A stretch of 64,000 nt of DNA from Limnanthes douglasii subsp. nivea (lineage: Eukaryota > Streptophyta > Magnoliopsida > Brassicales > Limnanthaceae), in the NCBI GenBank assembly GCA_036936605.1, contig JAUPFV010000004.1, positions 286,916,009-286,980,008 on the forward strand, in the 5' to 3' direction. The notes below the pieces were generated by a model. It ran no database searches. It saw only the letters and a program-made list of their open reading frames with translations, and was not told where the DNA came from. A program made the position numbers and the translations under genes. How positions within the stretch are numbered: the stretch's first letter is position 1; every line of letters begins with the position of its first letter. Below are positions 53,401 through 64,000 of the stretch, piece after piece.

Positions 53401-55015
53401 GAGATACCCGTATTTACTCTACCTCAACCATGAAATGTTACAATCCGATAAAACGCTCGCTTGGGCGCCACAACTGCGAGCAACTAAGTATTGCATACTC
53501 AATAGTGTCATATATTGTAAAAGCGCGACCCGACTGTTGTTACGCTTTTTGGCTCAGGAAGAAGCTACGATAGTTCTCTCTGATCTACATTCGGGCAAGG
53601 CTGGAGCACACTGCGCTCATAGAAGTCTTATCCACAGATTCTGACTCTTGGGATACTATTGGCCTTAGTTGGCTGCTGACGTAGAAAAATCATACAAAAA
53701 TGCCACGCTTGTCAGCAATATGCTAACACCAGGCCTCTGCCAAACGAGCCCATAGTCGCCAACCCTATTCCTTGTCTGTTTGACAAATATGACATCGACC
53801 TTGGTGAGGATTATTTTCAACTAAGGGTAATTTTGTCTAAAGTTTTGTGGAGTTTCAAAGGTATTTAATGTTTAAGTGGTTTGTAGTGAGAGATTTGAGC
53901 TATCTGCTTGTATTAAATGTTCATTACCCTCATTAATGAAAGTGGTTGGGTATTTATACCCTTAATTATGGGCCTCATGGGCTTTCGGGTCATACTTATG
54001 AATTCGGGTCGAGTTCAAAAACCCGTTAGTTATTAAGCAGGTAAGTAATTAGCTTAGTCATGAAGTGATTTAGTTTTTAATACATTAGTCCTGTTCGGAT
54101 GGTTTAGTGGGTGGTTTTTGTCCGAATTGCCCCTGTCTGATTTCCACAGTGAGTGGTGAGTAAATCCGGACTCATCAGACCTAGTAGGACCTCAGCCGAT
54201 GACTACAAAGAAAATGCAGTTCCTCGTGGTCGCAATTGATTATTTCACCAAATGGGTAGAAGCTAAGGCACTATACAGGACCAGGTCTCAGGAGATATGT
54301 GACTTCTTACAACATCAGATTCTAACTCGCTTTGGGATTCCCCAAGTACTAATGACAGATAACGGACCCTAATTCTAAAAGTTGACACTTTCCACCTTCT
54401 GCAAACGTTTTGGAATCAATCAACACTTCTCCACACCGTACTACCCTCAGGAAAATGGTCAAGTTGAGGTCATAAACCGTACTATCCTTAACGGTAAAAA
54501 AAACTTGAAGGAGCAACGGGGAAGTGGTCAGACAAGTTATCGGAGGTACTATGAGTTTATCATACCATTCATCGCAGCGTAACGGGTGAAACTCTGTTCG
54601 CCTTTGTTTATGGGACCGAGGTCGTGGTGCCCGCAGAAGTTATAATCTCAAGTCACTGAATCGCGAATTACTCAAAGGAGTCTACGAGGTGAATCGAGTT
54701 GTTGACGTCAACCTTATTGAAGAACGACAGGATCAAGCAAAGGTGAGATCAGAGCATTATAAAAGCATAATGCTTGGACATTTTAATTCCAAACTTCGAC
54801 CTCAGACGCTTCAAATTGGCAACCTTGTTATGAAGAAAGTATTTCAAGGAGCAAGAGAAGCTAAAGCCGAAAAATTAAAACCTACATGGGAGGGAACTTA
54901 CACAGTCATCTCTAAAGGCCACCAAAACACATTGCACCTCGTCGACCGGGAGGGCATTGCCCTTAAACATCCTTGGAATATTAGTCACCTTAAGCTATAT
55001 CATTCAAGTATGTAA
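53401..55015 (+). pseudogene. GYP-E integrase, split by a solo LTR
   Basis: The zinc-binding part ('LSDLHSGKAGAHCAHRSL', CHACQQY near 53700) is followed by 'YDIDL', at which the solo LTR is inserted. It resumes with 'VVAIDYFTKWVEAKAL' (54226), 'MTDNGP' and 'PQENGQVEVINRT'. The C-terminal domain is open at 54689-55015 and ends 'HPWNISHLKLYHSSM'. The catalytic D, D and E codons can all be found, but in a broken frame. Confidence 0.85.
53802..54177 (-). repeat. Solo LTR of the GYP-A/C/D family (376 bp)
   Basis: On the minus strand it runs TGATGAGTCCGG ... CCTCACCA, with the family TATA region GGGTATAAATACCC (53949-53960). It is flanked by a perfect 5-bp duplication GACCT (53797-53801 and 54178-54182) inside the GYP-E integrase frame. 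No internal sequence is present, so this is the product of LTR-LTR recombination of a complete insertion. Confidence 0.92.
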
Positions 55016-55557
55016 TGAACAAATGCACTCTTTTTCCCTTCTGATGGCGCGAATGGGTTTTTTAATAAGGCATTTACTCACTTTCTCCAATTAATGAAAT
55101 TTTATTGTTTTTGCCAATCAAGTGTGTCTGTTTATACTTGTTCCTTGTAACTCCATAAAAGGGTAAAAAACCACACCTAAAGGCTACGCAATAGGGGCCA
55201 TATTGTCCCATATTTAGACAAGATCTAAAAAATTATCACAAACGGTCTAATTGGCCTCACATTTTTAAGGTTATACCAAACTACGATACTAATGAACTAC
55301 TCCAAACCCAATGGGTTACGCAATATGTCGAACTGGTCGCTCTGCAAATTCTTGCTAAGGCATCCATCAAGCTTTCCTAAGCCATGCAATAAGCCATACT
55401 AAGCTCGATCTTACAAGGAACGTGTACTAAAGCAAAGTAAGTATAAACACACACACATTTCACCATAATGTTAACTTTACATCAAGAAAGTCGTTTCAGT
55501 TAAGCAATATATTACAAAACATGAATTGTTCATAAATAGTCTTCAAAGTATATTCAA
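55016..55557. other. GYP-E spacer between convergent genes
   Basis: Noncoding. It includes GGGTTTTTTAATAAGG (55054), the GYP-E version of the GGTTTTAATGAGG block. No ORF of note. Confidence 0.55.
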
Positions 55558-57453
55558 CTATGGGCCCACTTGGCCCACATCATCCTTTTTCTGATGAGGA
55601 CCCACACCAAACGGTTCTACCGGTGTTTTAACAGCAACGACGTCGACCGTTGCTGTCGCATCAATCTTTCCCTTATCTTGCGCTGCCAATACTTTCTGAT
55701 AAGGCCGTAGATTGATTTCGAGATTTAACGCAACAAGTTCAACCACAAGCTTCATCTTATCTTTTTGGATCATACCCATGACAACTTCTATCACTTTTTG
55801 TTCTCGCTCTTTTAGATCCATCTCAATTTGTATCTTTAGAGCAGTGCACTCGCTCTCATTTTCCCTCCGCACGCTCGCCAATTGTACTTTCAGCTCTGCT
55901 ACCTCCACAATCAGACCATCAATTTTCTCTGCCTATTCTTCCACCCTTCCAGCTTGTTTCACATTCTGGTCTAACAACTTCGAATTTTGTGTTATTAGCG
56001 TATTGTTCTTCTTTATCATATCGCTATTCTATACGGATAACAAAGTATTTCTACTCACATCCTCCAAGCTCCACTTACGAATATCATCTCTTTGTCACAA
56101 GTCCCCAACAGTTGACAATGCAGATCATCGATCTCCTTCATAACCTTATCCAATCTTTGTTTTGCCGACCCATATGCGTTTTTAATATGAACCAGCTTGA
56201 TCGTCAAACCCCGAACCGAGCCAAAGAATAGCGGGTCTGGCTTCCACTTTTCCATCAAAGAGCAATCGACTGAGGACATTCGTCGATAGGAAAGAGCATG
56301 TGAGTTGTACTTAACCTGCTCCCACCACACAGTTTTACCGATATACTCCAACAAAATACAAAAAAAACACAAACAAATGAACCTCAATGGCTAACTCCAA
56401 CTGCCGTTGTAAGATCTCAGACATCAGCATCGTATCATAAAAGGATAAGTCACCACTGTGGCGAAGCTGGTCCATAATAGTTTGGGAAGCCCTCGACATT
56501 ACCAGCTTCAGTGAAGGAACCTCCTCGGTCACCTTGCCAACCCCTTCAGCACCATTATTCTGCCTCTTTGGGGGCAGATTATCAGACACCACGATGTTAA
56601 CAAATGAGGACCCTGATCCCGCCCCGTTCACGAAATCCTTCATTCGCCGCACCACCCCCTCTGGAATCGCTTTCTTATTTTCTTTCCCCTCGGTATGAGC
56701 GAGGACCCTATTTGGCTCTAAGACTTTTGGAGCCTCTCTAACCGCTTCGACCTTAGCCCTTTTTTTCTAAATCTTTTAGTCTTTGCAGCACTGGGGAATG
56801 TCCACATGTGTTATCCCCCACTGAGCCGTCAACCTCCTCATCGTCTACCAGCACCATCTTCCGTTAGGAAAGTGGCACTGTATTGATCACTATCTTGCTT
56901 TTCTTAGTTAGAGGACAGTCATCCACATCCTTCACGTCTTCTTCACGAGGACACACCCCACTTTATTTTGCTCTATCCCCTCTGCAATCTCAGTCCATGC
57001 CACCACTGGCCCCTGACCTGCAACTTCTTCAGTATTATCCGCACCCTCAAGGGTAAAGGATGGTCGAGTGGCCTCTCGTACCCTTCTCATTTGAGGTACC
57101 GCTAATCTGATCCCAACATAATTCTTCTCTTCATATCTCTTCTCCATAAGAGCATGCAATCTCTCTAACGTCGCTGCATCACCATGACCAGCCATAATCA
57201 CCTTGTCGTACCTTGAAATCTTCAACTCATGTACTTTCCAAACTCCAGATTTCAGATAATTTATGGGACAAAACAGTTGCGTAGGTTCCAGTCCCAAAAC
57301 ACTGTTGGCAGCAGCAACCAATTTTGTCAGAGGATTCACAAAACCCTTAGGTCTCCCCTCCTTACACCACTCATGATAGTTACCTTCACCTCCAAAACAG
57401 CCCACACATTTACAATACCATACAACCACAACGCAACATAAAATATAAGCCAC
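55558..57453 (-). pseudogene. GYP-E antisense ORFs
   Basis: Minus-strand open segments lie at 57453-56932 (173 codons, 'GNYHEWCKEGRPKGFVNPLT'), 56655-56335, 56387-56055 and 55908-55558. The last has a strong coiled-coil look ('VAELKVQLASVRRENESECT' and onward) and ends near the spacer, as in A-D. I cannot see the Transposase_28-like block in what remains, so homology with the A-D antisense protein is likely by position and coiled coil only. A separate origin is possible. Confidence 0.55.
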
Positions 57454-58161
57454 TACAATTCATCTTACATTTAGCCTTGCAACGTCTCTCTAGTTGCAAA
57501 TTCATGGAAGCACTTTTGTGCTCCCAATTCCTAAAACATACACAAACCTATGCTTCCAATTATTATCAGAGGTAGGTAACTCAACAATATGCCTAGCCCC
57601 TGTTAGCTACATATACATTTCGCACATTCTAAATGCTATATAGAATTCTACTCCTAAAAAGACATACGAACAAAATCAATAAATCAAAACAAAGCAGACG
57701 TACCTAGAAAACAAAAAAAATATCTGGATTCTCCTTCTTAGGCGCAAAATACGCAGGAATGCACTAGTAACAATGGAAGCCTTTTGGGTTTCTATTCACG
57801 AACGCAAAACAAGACAAACACAAAGTTTTAAAAGGAAACAGTAAAAATTGCTTGTGACATTCCTTCATTTATCTCCCTTCAAATTCCAGCCATGTGGGCC
57901 TGCAACGTGGGCCAGCCACTTAACCGTCAAAAGTCACTAGTTTTAAATAATACGCCATTTATCGAGAGATTAAACGTCATGATACGATTCTCCATATCTA
58001 ATTGTCAGACTATCAAATTATTTAATACGCGCGTTAGATTAAGTACGGTCATATCAACCCGCCACGTCAACCGAGCACATTTTTTTTTATATAGAATCCA
58101 TTCACAATTGTTATTCCATTTACCAACTTTTACTTAGTTGGTAATTGACTAGGGAGAACCC
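57454..58161. other. GYP-E region upstream of antisense ORFs and before the 3' LTR
   Basis: Mostly noncoding. A minus-strand TATA-like CTATATAAA lies at 58088-58096, far from the antisense frame. ACTAGGGAGAACCC (58148-58161) occupies the PPT position before the LTR. The 81-codon ORF at 57892-58137 has no recognised family. Confidence 0.5.
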
Positions 58162-58740
58162 TGATAAGGTTGGTAATATCCGTACAAGTATTATAAAGAA
58201 ATATGTAAATAAGGCCCCAAGCGAGCGGGATGAATCTGACCAAATATAAATCTGAACAGACATAAACAAGGACGAGGGGATGAAAGACAGACATAAACAA
58301 GACTGAAGCGATACGATTCCGGATGAATAAAGTAAATAATGTCTAGCTGAATAAATGTAGGTCCGAGCATAGCCGAACCCAAACAGAGCAGAATAATGCT
58401 TAGTTCGAACACAATCGAAATACAATTTATCAAAATGAGGAGCAGTCTAAAAAAACCGAGCAAACGTTTTGACTAGATAAAGGACATATGGACACACTGA
58501 TCTTATTCATCCGCTAGGAATAAGAGAAATAAAAATCATTAGATAGACTAAGTACATTGAATGAGTTAACCCATCAAAATAATAACTGTCAATTTGGACC
58601 ACTGTCATGAGTGAAGGTCTACGTGCAAACCGATAAAAATCGGTAATAAAAAGACGTGATGTTATTGTTACGAATAGTATAAATATTAGATCGATAACAT
58701 ATATTTGTATCTTCTCGGATCTATAAAACTTACCAAAACC
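58162..58740 (+). repeat. GYP-E 3' LTR, 3' end missing
   Basis: It begins TGATAAGGTTGGTAATATCC and follows the 5' LTR to about 'TATAAAACTTAC' (58733). After this the last 45 bp or so of the LTR cannot be found. The end coordinate is approximate. The 3' end of LINE-2 follows within about 80 bp. Confidence 0.8.
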
Positions 58741-58815
58741 ATATTTTTCCTAATTTTAAATAAATATAAAATTGATACAAATCGTGCAAAAAGAGAAAAA
58801 TAAATATATATTTTT

Positions 58816-59221
58816 AAGCAAAAGAAAGAAATTTTATTAAGAAGGACCAAAGAATATCAAATTACAAACTAGAGGTACTAAAGATAATAAGACCAAAAAT
58901 AAGGAAATGGGTCAAAATTGATAAAATAGTCAATCTGATCCCTAACCCTAGATCGAAACACCAAAGGCCTCCACAGCTTCAACACAACGATCTCTCTCTC
59001 GCAGCTTCAGCCTATCCACCATAACCAAGCCCCAAACACCATTAACCAACCGATCTTCTGATTCGACAAGGTTGACGCTCATATTCAGGACCCTTTCTTT
59101 TCATTCTGAAGAGGAAGGTTTGAACTGGGTGATGTGCACCGAAGAATCAGTCGATCCAGACCTTCTTCACCATCAAACCCTAACTCGAATCACCTTCAAC
59201 ACGAGCCAAAAGCGAAACAGA
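58816..59221 (-). other. LINE-2 3' UTR and A-rich tail
   Basis: Noncoding on the minus strand after the ORF2 stop. Near the end it reads TAATAAAATTTCTTTCTTTTGC, an ending typical of plant LINEs, then the A-rich tail. ORFs on the plus strand here (59072-59386) are shadows. Confidence 0.7.
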
Positions 59222-62200
59222 CTAAGAAATGTACCCAACCCCAAGGCTCTCCAACAACACAATCGGGCGAAGATCATCAGGGGGAGTTTCAAATTGGATA
59301 TTCTTCTTCGAGTTCAACACAAATTTCGCAATCCAGTCTGCACACTGGTTCTGGAGGCGCGAGACATGTCTGATCGTCATTCTTGAATGAATTAGCGATC
59401 TACAGATAGTCAGAGAATCAAACAGGTGCCAGGCCTCTTTTCTAGTAGCTAACAGGTTAATTAGAATCAAATTATCATATTCTACATCAATGTTAACCCA
59501 CTGATTTTGTTTGCAGATAATCAAGCCTTCGACTAAAGCACTGATTTCAGCAAAAAGAGGGTTAATCTTGCCCAGGAGAGAACCACGACCCAGAAGGACA
59601 TCACCTTCTGAGTTTCGAATCAGAATCCCAATGCTGGCCTCTCCGAAGTTATTGCACGAGCCATCTACATTTAGTTTCATCCTCCCTGGATTCGGAGCGA
59701 TCCATCTCAGGTAACTCGGGACTTTACGATTGTTAACAGAACAACACCCTAGGGAAATACCAGGAAAACCAACATTAGCAAAGTGTTTATAAGTAATTAC
59801 ATTAGATAAATCCAGACTGATAATTATATGAACAACTCTGTCGATGGCCCTTTGAACATTATCTGGAGAGTCACCAAACTTTGACAAGTTTCTGTTTCTC
59901 CAGATAACCCAACAAATCACCTGAGGAATAATGCGAGTAATGTGACGCTTAGACTTAGAAAAACTAAACCAGATATGCAAGACATGAGACATAACCATAT
60001 GCCTTCTGATATTAATCCTAAACAAGCTACTAAAATAGTTCCAAACTGGCCAAGAAAAACAACAACTGATGAAGAGATGGTTCATCTCTTCATAATTTTG
60101 ACAGAACTGACACTTAGAAACCATTGTGACATGCCTTTTCATAAGGATATAATCTAGAGGGATATAGCCCTTGATGAGCTTCCAACACAAAAATGAGTAC
60201 TTCTTAGGAGTAGAGTGATTCCAAATACAAGAAAAAAGACCAGACTTAGGATTACTATGCCTCATATTGTTCCAAGTAGAGTTTAAATCAAACTCCTTAC
60301 TAGTAGAAAGCTTCCAAATGATGTCATCAGACTTATTAGGGTCAATTTTATATTTAGATATATGTTTAACTCTATCAGGAGGTAAAATATTATGAAGCAT
60401 ATTATAGTCCCAACTATCAGCTTTCCAAAATGAACAGACACTAGCACTTAAAAACCATCTAAAAGTGTTAGTATCACTTATCAGAGGAGGTTTATTATGC
60501 CAGTCTTCTAGCCAGAAATCAATGAACCCCTAACCCAGCCTCCATTTTATGTTCTTATCAGCAGAGTCTTTAATCACAGCAAGCCTCTTCCAAACAACCG
60601 AGTCAGTGTTTTTACAAACCACTTTAAGAGAATGGGTGTCTTTACAATAGGTCTTGTGCATTAGAGAAGCCCACAAACTATTATTTTTCCTGAAAAGGTA
60701 CCATAGTTTATAAGAGAAAGCAGTCTGAATATCACAAAGACTTTTGATGTTAAGACCACCCTCAGCATAAGGCTTACAAAGTTGATATCAACTAGCCCAA
60801 TGAATAGTCTTAACATTATAGCTAGACCTCCAAAGAAATCTATTAAAACAACCTTCAAGCTTCTTAATAATGTTATTAGGAATAAATGAATTCTGCATCC
60901 AATAGAAAACAATAGGCATTAAAACAGAATTAATAAGAGTCAACCTGCCCCCAAATGATAGGTTTTTAAGATCCCAGACCATAATTCTATCATGAATCTT
61001 ATCCAAAAGAGTTTGAAAGAACTTCCCTTTGTTGCTACTAGCAATGGTTATCCCTAAGTAGTTGAATGGCAAATAATCAGCATTGAACCCAGTATGAATC
61101 TTAATATTGTTTGCAGCAGCATGGTTAACCTTTCTGGAAATAATAACCTTTGTTTTGTCTTTGTTTACAGACTGACCAGAGACACGATGATACTTATCAA
61201 ACAAGCTACCAAGCAAAGCAATGGAATCAGCCTTACAGTTGGTAAAGATCAAGACGTCATCTGCAAACGCTAAACAGGGCACCAGTAAGTTAGATCTAGA
61301 AGCATATTGAATAGGCTTATTGTTTTCAAATAGCTTGTAAATACCACGAAGCAACACATCCTCAGCTAGGATAAACAGGCTGGGAGACAAAGGGTCTCCT
61401 TGCCTGATACCCTTGTTCTGTTTAAAGTAACCATAGCTAGAACCATTTATGAGCAATGGAATATGAATCTTTGTAATCATTTTTCTTATTAATTCAATAC
61501 AATTATCAGCAAAACCAAAACATTTAAGAACTCTAAGAATGAATGTATGAGAAAGCTTATCAAAAGCTTTAGACATATCTAATTGAATAATAGCATTGCC
61601 AGATTTAGGTTTCCTATCAATGTCATGCACTAATTCTTTCGCAATTAAAATATTATCATGAATCAACCTCCCTTTGACAAAAGCACCTTGCATTTTAGAA
61701 ATAATGTTAGGCAGTATAATAGAAAGTCTAGAGTTTATCAGATTGGAAAAGATTTTATTAAAAATTGAACAAAGACTTATCGGCCTAAAAGTCTTCCAAT
61801 CAGTAGGATTAGCACACTTAGGAACTAGGCAAAGACCAGTTGCAAAGACACCTTCAGGAATGTCATTTCCTAAAAGATAAAAGTTTAGGGCATTGCACAA
61901 ATCAGTATTAATAATAGACCAACAAGATTTGAAGAAAAAGATGTTAAAACCATCCAGCCCAGGAGCACTATCCAACTTCATATTAACAATTACACTCCAA
62001 ACCTCTTCTTTATTAGTCTGCCTCATGATAGTATTACTATCATCTTGACTAACCATATTAGGAATACTACTCAAGATCTCATCCTGCATAAGTAAAATCT
62101 CATCATCTCTATTAGAATAAGAAAAAGAGGATAAAATGGACTTAAAATAACACACAGCAGAGTTAGAAATATCTAAAGGGTTATCAAGCCAAGGCCCATT

Positions 62201-63325
62201 GTCTTTAATCCCTTTAATAGAATTACGCCTTCTGTTTTTAGAGACAAAAGCATGGAATAACTTGGTATTAGCATCACCATCTTTGATCCACCCATTATAG
62301 CATTTCTGACGCCAAAAACTTTCTTCATTTCTGAGAGCCTTTAAATATAAACTATTAGCTTTCGAAAGATCAGACTTAGAAGAACTACTATTAGAGTCAG
62401 CATGAATGAGCTCCATTCTTCTAACCACCTCAGCAGTCTCTTTCACTTTACTAAAAATATTGCCAAAGATATTCAAATTCCACTTCTTAAGACAAAACTT
62501 GAGCCTCCTCAACTTATACCAGAATACCTGACCCTGATTCCCATTGCAATGCAGGCCCCAGTTCTCCTTCACAGTATTTAAAAAACTATCATCATCAATC
62601 CAGGCATTAACAAACTTGAAACTCTTATTGCAGTTAATATTATTAGGAGCCTGATTAGATTGAATAAAGAAAAGAGCATGGTCAGAACAAGTTCTGACCA
62701 TGTGATAAACCCTGGTATCCATAAAGGTGCTGATCCACTTTTCATTAACCAAAGTTCTATCCAACCTTTTCCAACGAGCCCCCCTATTCCAAGTGAACCT
62801 CGAACCAATGTAACCAACATCCTCAAGATTACAAAATCTGATAGCCTCATTAAGATCATTAGCACTATTTTGATCAAAATTAGAACAGCCAACCTGATCT
62901 TCAGTACAAGTAATGGCATTGAAGTCGCCAGTATTCATCCAAGGAGCATCCACATGAGCAAAAACTTTCATCTGATTCCAGAGATCCCTTCTAATCATCC
63001 TTTGACTCTTCGCATAAACCACCGAGAAATTAAACAAAGAATTGCAGTTAGGATAAGAAACCAATATGTTTACCAACTGAACATGATCATCAAGGATATC
63101 AATCACCACATCATCCTTCCAGAAGATCCAAATCTTATTGGAACAGTTAGAAAAGGAATTCTGGAAGCCAAGAACATCAGCCACACCACTCAACTTACAA
63201 GAGTCAGCCATTGGCTCTTGAATAGACACAATCTTAGACTTATTATCTTTGATAACAGGAAGAAGCCTCCTCAACGTAGGCTTATTATTCAGGCCGCGAG
63301 CATTCCAATTAGTGATCTTTATCAT
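59222..63325 (-). pseudogene. LINE-2 ORF2: endonuclease, reverse transcriptase, RNase H
   Basis: The start ATG at 63325 overlaps the end of ORF1. Residues 1-230: APE-type endonuclease (MIKITNWNARGLNN, 'IQEP', later 'SDHALFF'). About 500-780: reverse transcriptase with 'FRPISLCSIFNKIFSNLINS', 'QLDMSKAFDKLSHTFIL', 'GIRQGDPLSPSLFILAEDVL' and the catalytic F-A-D-D (CLAFADDVLIF). Then a zf-RVT-like region ('STPKKYSFLCWKLIKGYIPL', CQFC...H), and a C-terminal RNase H with D (NVDGSCNN), E (AEISALVEG), D (VEYDN) and D (CADWIAK). Two in-frame stops, TGA (60788-60790, W expected) and TAG (60530-60532), are the only disruptions I see. Confidence 0.9.
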
Positions 63326-64000
63326 TGTCAGATAAAGATTTTCGTTTCGATTTTCCTCCTTTCATAGATAGAGAATTAATGGCAAGCTTCTTAGTTTCCC
63401 CCTTTTTCAATTGAGACTTAATCTTCCCACTAATAATAGAGTCAAAACCTTTGTTAACAGTCTGATTTGTCGGAGAGTTATCACAACTTACAATATCTCC
63501 AATCAAATCATTTTCCTCAGACTGGTGATTACTTTGAGCAAAGTCATGTTCGATTCTATGCAAGGCCTCAATTACTTCCATATTGTTATCAACATTAGGG
63601 TCTTCTCCTACAATCGAATCATTCACCTGAGATACATGATCTTTAGTACTAATAATAGACCTCAGCTTTCTTCTATAATCTTTACTGAAGGATTGAGAGT
63701 TACTAGAGTTCACATTTGAGATTCTTGGACCATCACGAGAGTCTTCTTCCACAACACCAGCTTTATTCCTAACATTAACAGTTTTAGCCTTCTTACTAAC
63801 ATCATTAACACTTTCTTCACATCTTTTTTCACAGTTCACATCACAATTGTCAATCTGTTCATTATCTTTAACAGTTTGAAGTTTCTTTCTGCAGTCACTA
63901 TCTTTATGGCCAAGATGGAAGCAAGTATTACAATAAGGAGGCACGTTCTTGTAGCTTATGTTAATCCAGCACCCCTCATTCGAGCCAAAACCAGCCCAGA
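63309..64000 (-). CDS. LINE-2 ORF1 (C-terminal part)
   Basis: This is the nucleic-acid-binding ORF1 protein of a plant L1 LINE; its start is beyond the window. It enters as 'WAGFGSNEGCWINISYKNVP', followed by a CCHC knuckle (C-x2-C-x4-H-x4-C; YCNTCFHLGHKDSDC). A long polar, Ser/Asn/Lys-rich tail ends at the TAA at 63309-63311. The ORF2 ATG lies 17 nt before this end in another frame, so translation of ORF2 may depend on reinitiation or leaky coupling. No disruptions visible. Confidence 0.82.
   Translation of the reverse strand, partial: WAGFGSNEGCWINISYKNVPPYCNTCFHLGHKDSDCRKKLQTVKDNEQIDNCDVNCEKRCEESVNDVSKKAKTVNVRNKAGVVEEDSRDGPRISNVNSSNSQSFSKDYRRKLRSIISTKDHVSQVNDSIVGEDPNVDNNMEVIEALHRIEHDFAQSNHQSEENDLIGDIVSCDNSPTNQTVNKGFDSIISGKIKSQLKKGETKKLAINSLSMKGGKSKRKSLSDNDKDH

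Larger units (their letters stand above)
47371..58740 (+). mobile_element. GYP-E: Tat-type LTR retrotransposon of a different subfamily
   Basis: It has a 5' LTR (47371-48022), a TGGCGCCGTTTG-type PBS, gag, protease, RT, both RNase H types and integrase on the plus strand, antisense ORFs on the minus strand, and a 3' LTR from 58162. The LTRs share the start TGATAAGGTTGGTAATATCC and long internal stretches but are clearly diverged. The 3' LTR loses similarity near 58735, short of its end. hAT-3 and a solo LTR are inserted in it. It sits about 100 bp from the end of GYP-D. Confidence 0.88.
58816..64000 (-). mobile_element. LINE-2: nearly intact plant L1-type LINE, 5' end outside window
   Basis: On the minus strand: ORF1 C-terminus, overlapping ORF2 (endonuclease, RT, zinc-finger region, RNase H), a 3' UTR of about 400 bp and an A-rich end (CTTAAAAATATATATTTATT, about 58816). 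No LTRs. ORF2 keeps one frame over 1,367 codons with only two stops, so the insertion is young compared with LINE-1. The exact 3' end and target duplication cannot be fixed from one side. Confidence 0.9.

Noticed and set aside
59511..59714. Small plus-strand ORFs over the LINE-2 RNase H
   Set aside because: Shadows of the conserved minus-strand RNase H domain.
62660..63367. 235-codon plus-strand ORF
   Set aside because: A shadow of the LINE-2 endonuclease frame, which has clear motifs on the minus strand.
1..64000. CRISPR arrays, bacterial operons, rRNA genes
   Set aside because: The direct repeats seen are LTRs, tandem duplications and hAT subterminal repeats; no spaced repeat array and no rRNA sequence recognised.

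Overview
This window is plant nuclear DNA, most likely from a eudicot. It consists almost entirely of nested, mostly broken transposable elements. I find no intact single-copy host gene. The plant assignment rests on five Ty3/gypsy elements of Tat-lineage type (two RNase H domains, antisense extra gene), two plant L1-type LINEs (one with a C-terminal RNase H), hAT-type non-autonomous elements with 8-bp target duplications, and a captured fragment resembling the plant gene NEF1.

Layout. GYP-A (1-8135, sense +) enters truncated at the window edge and ends in a 3' LTR inside an old minus-strand LINE (LINE-1). GYP-B (9305-19149, sense -, paired 349-bp LTRs) splits ORF1 of that LINE, which resumes at 19150-19904. 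hAT-1 (19905-20585) follows, then about 3.3 kb of unassigned AT-rich DNA. GYP-C (23936-34249, +) is a full-length element with a perfect 5-bp target duplication (GGGTC). hAT-2 lies at 34644-35595. GYP-D (35934-47268, +) carries a 331-bp tandem duplication and a 664-bp foreign insert. GYP-E (47371 to about 58740, +) is a different subfamily; its RNase H region is split by hAT-3 (51834-52803, carrying the NEF1-like fragment) and its integrase by a reverse-oriented solo LTR of the A/C/D family (53802-54177). LINE-2 (about 58816 to the window end, -) is nearly intact.

How the genes relate. Each gypsy element is built as LTR, PBS, gag, protease, reverse transcriptase, RNase H, second (archaeal-type) RNase H, integrase, spacer, antisense gene, PPT, LTR. 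In A, B, C and D the antisense gene shows a TATA-like box upstream and one short intron of 81-85 bp at the same place. Its protein would have a region resembling the Pfam 'putative gypsy type transposon' family, a Lys-rich patch, a coiled coil and an acidic tail. A, C and D each have an in-frame UAG between protease and reverse transcriptase, followed by CAG/CAA and UU, which resembles the leaky tobamovirus-type stop context.

The two most interesting points are the antisense gene as an independent spliced transcription unit and the conserved UAG as a possible programmed readthrough site. All elements except LINE-2 carry many lesions. LTR divergences counted by eye are about 1.3% (C), 5% (B) and 7% (D).
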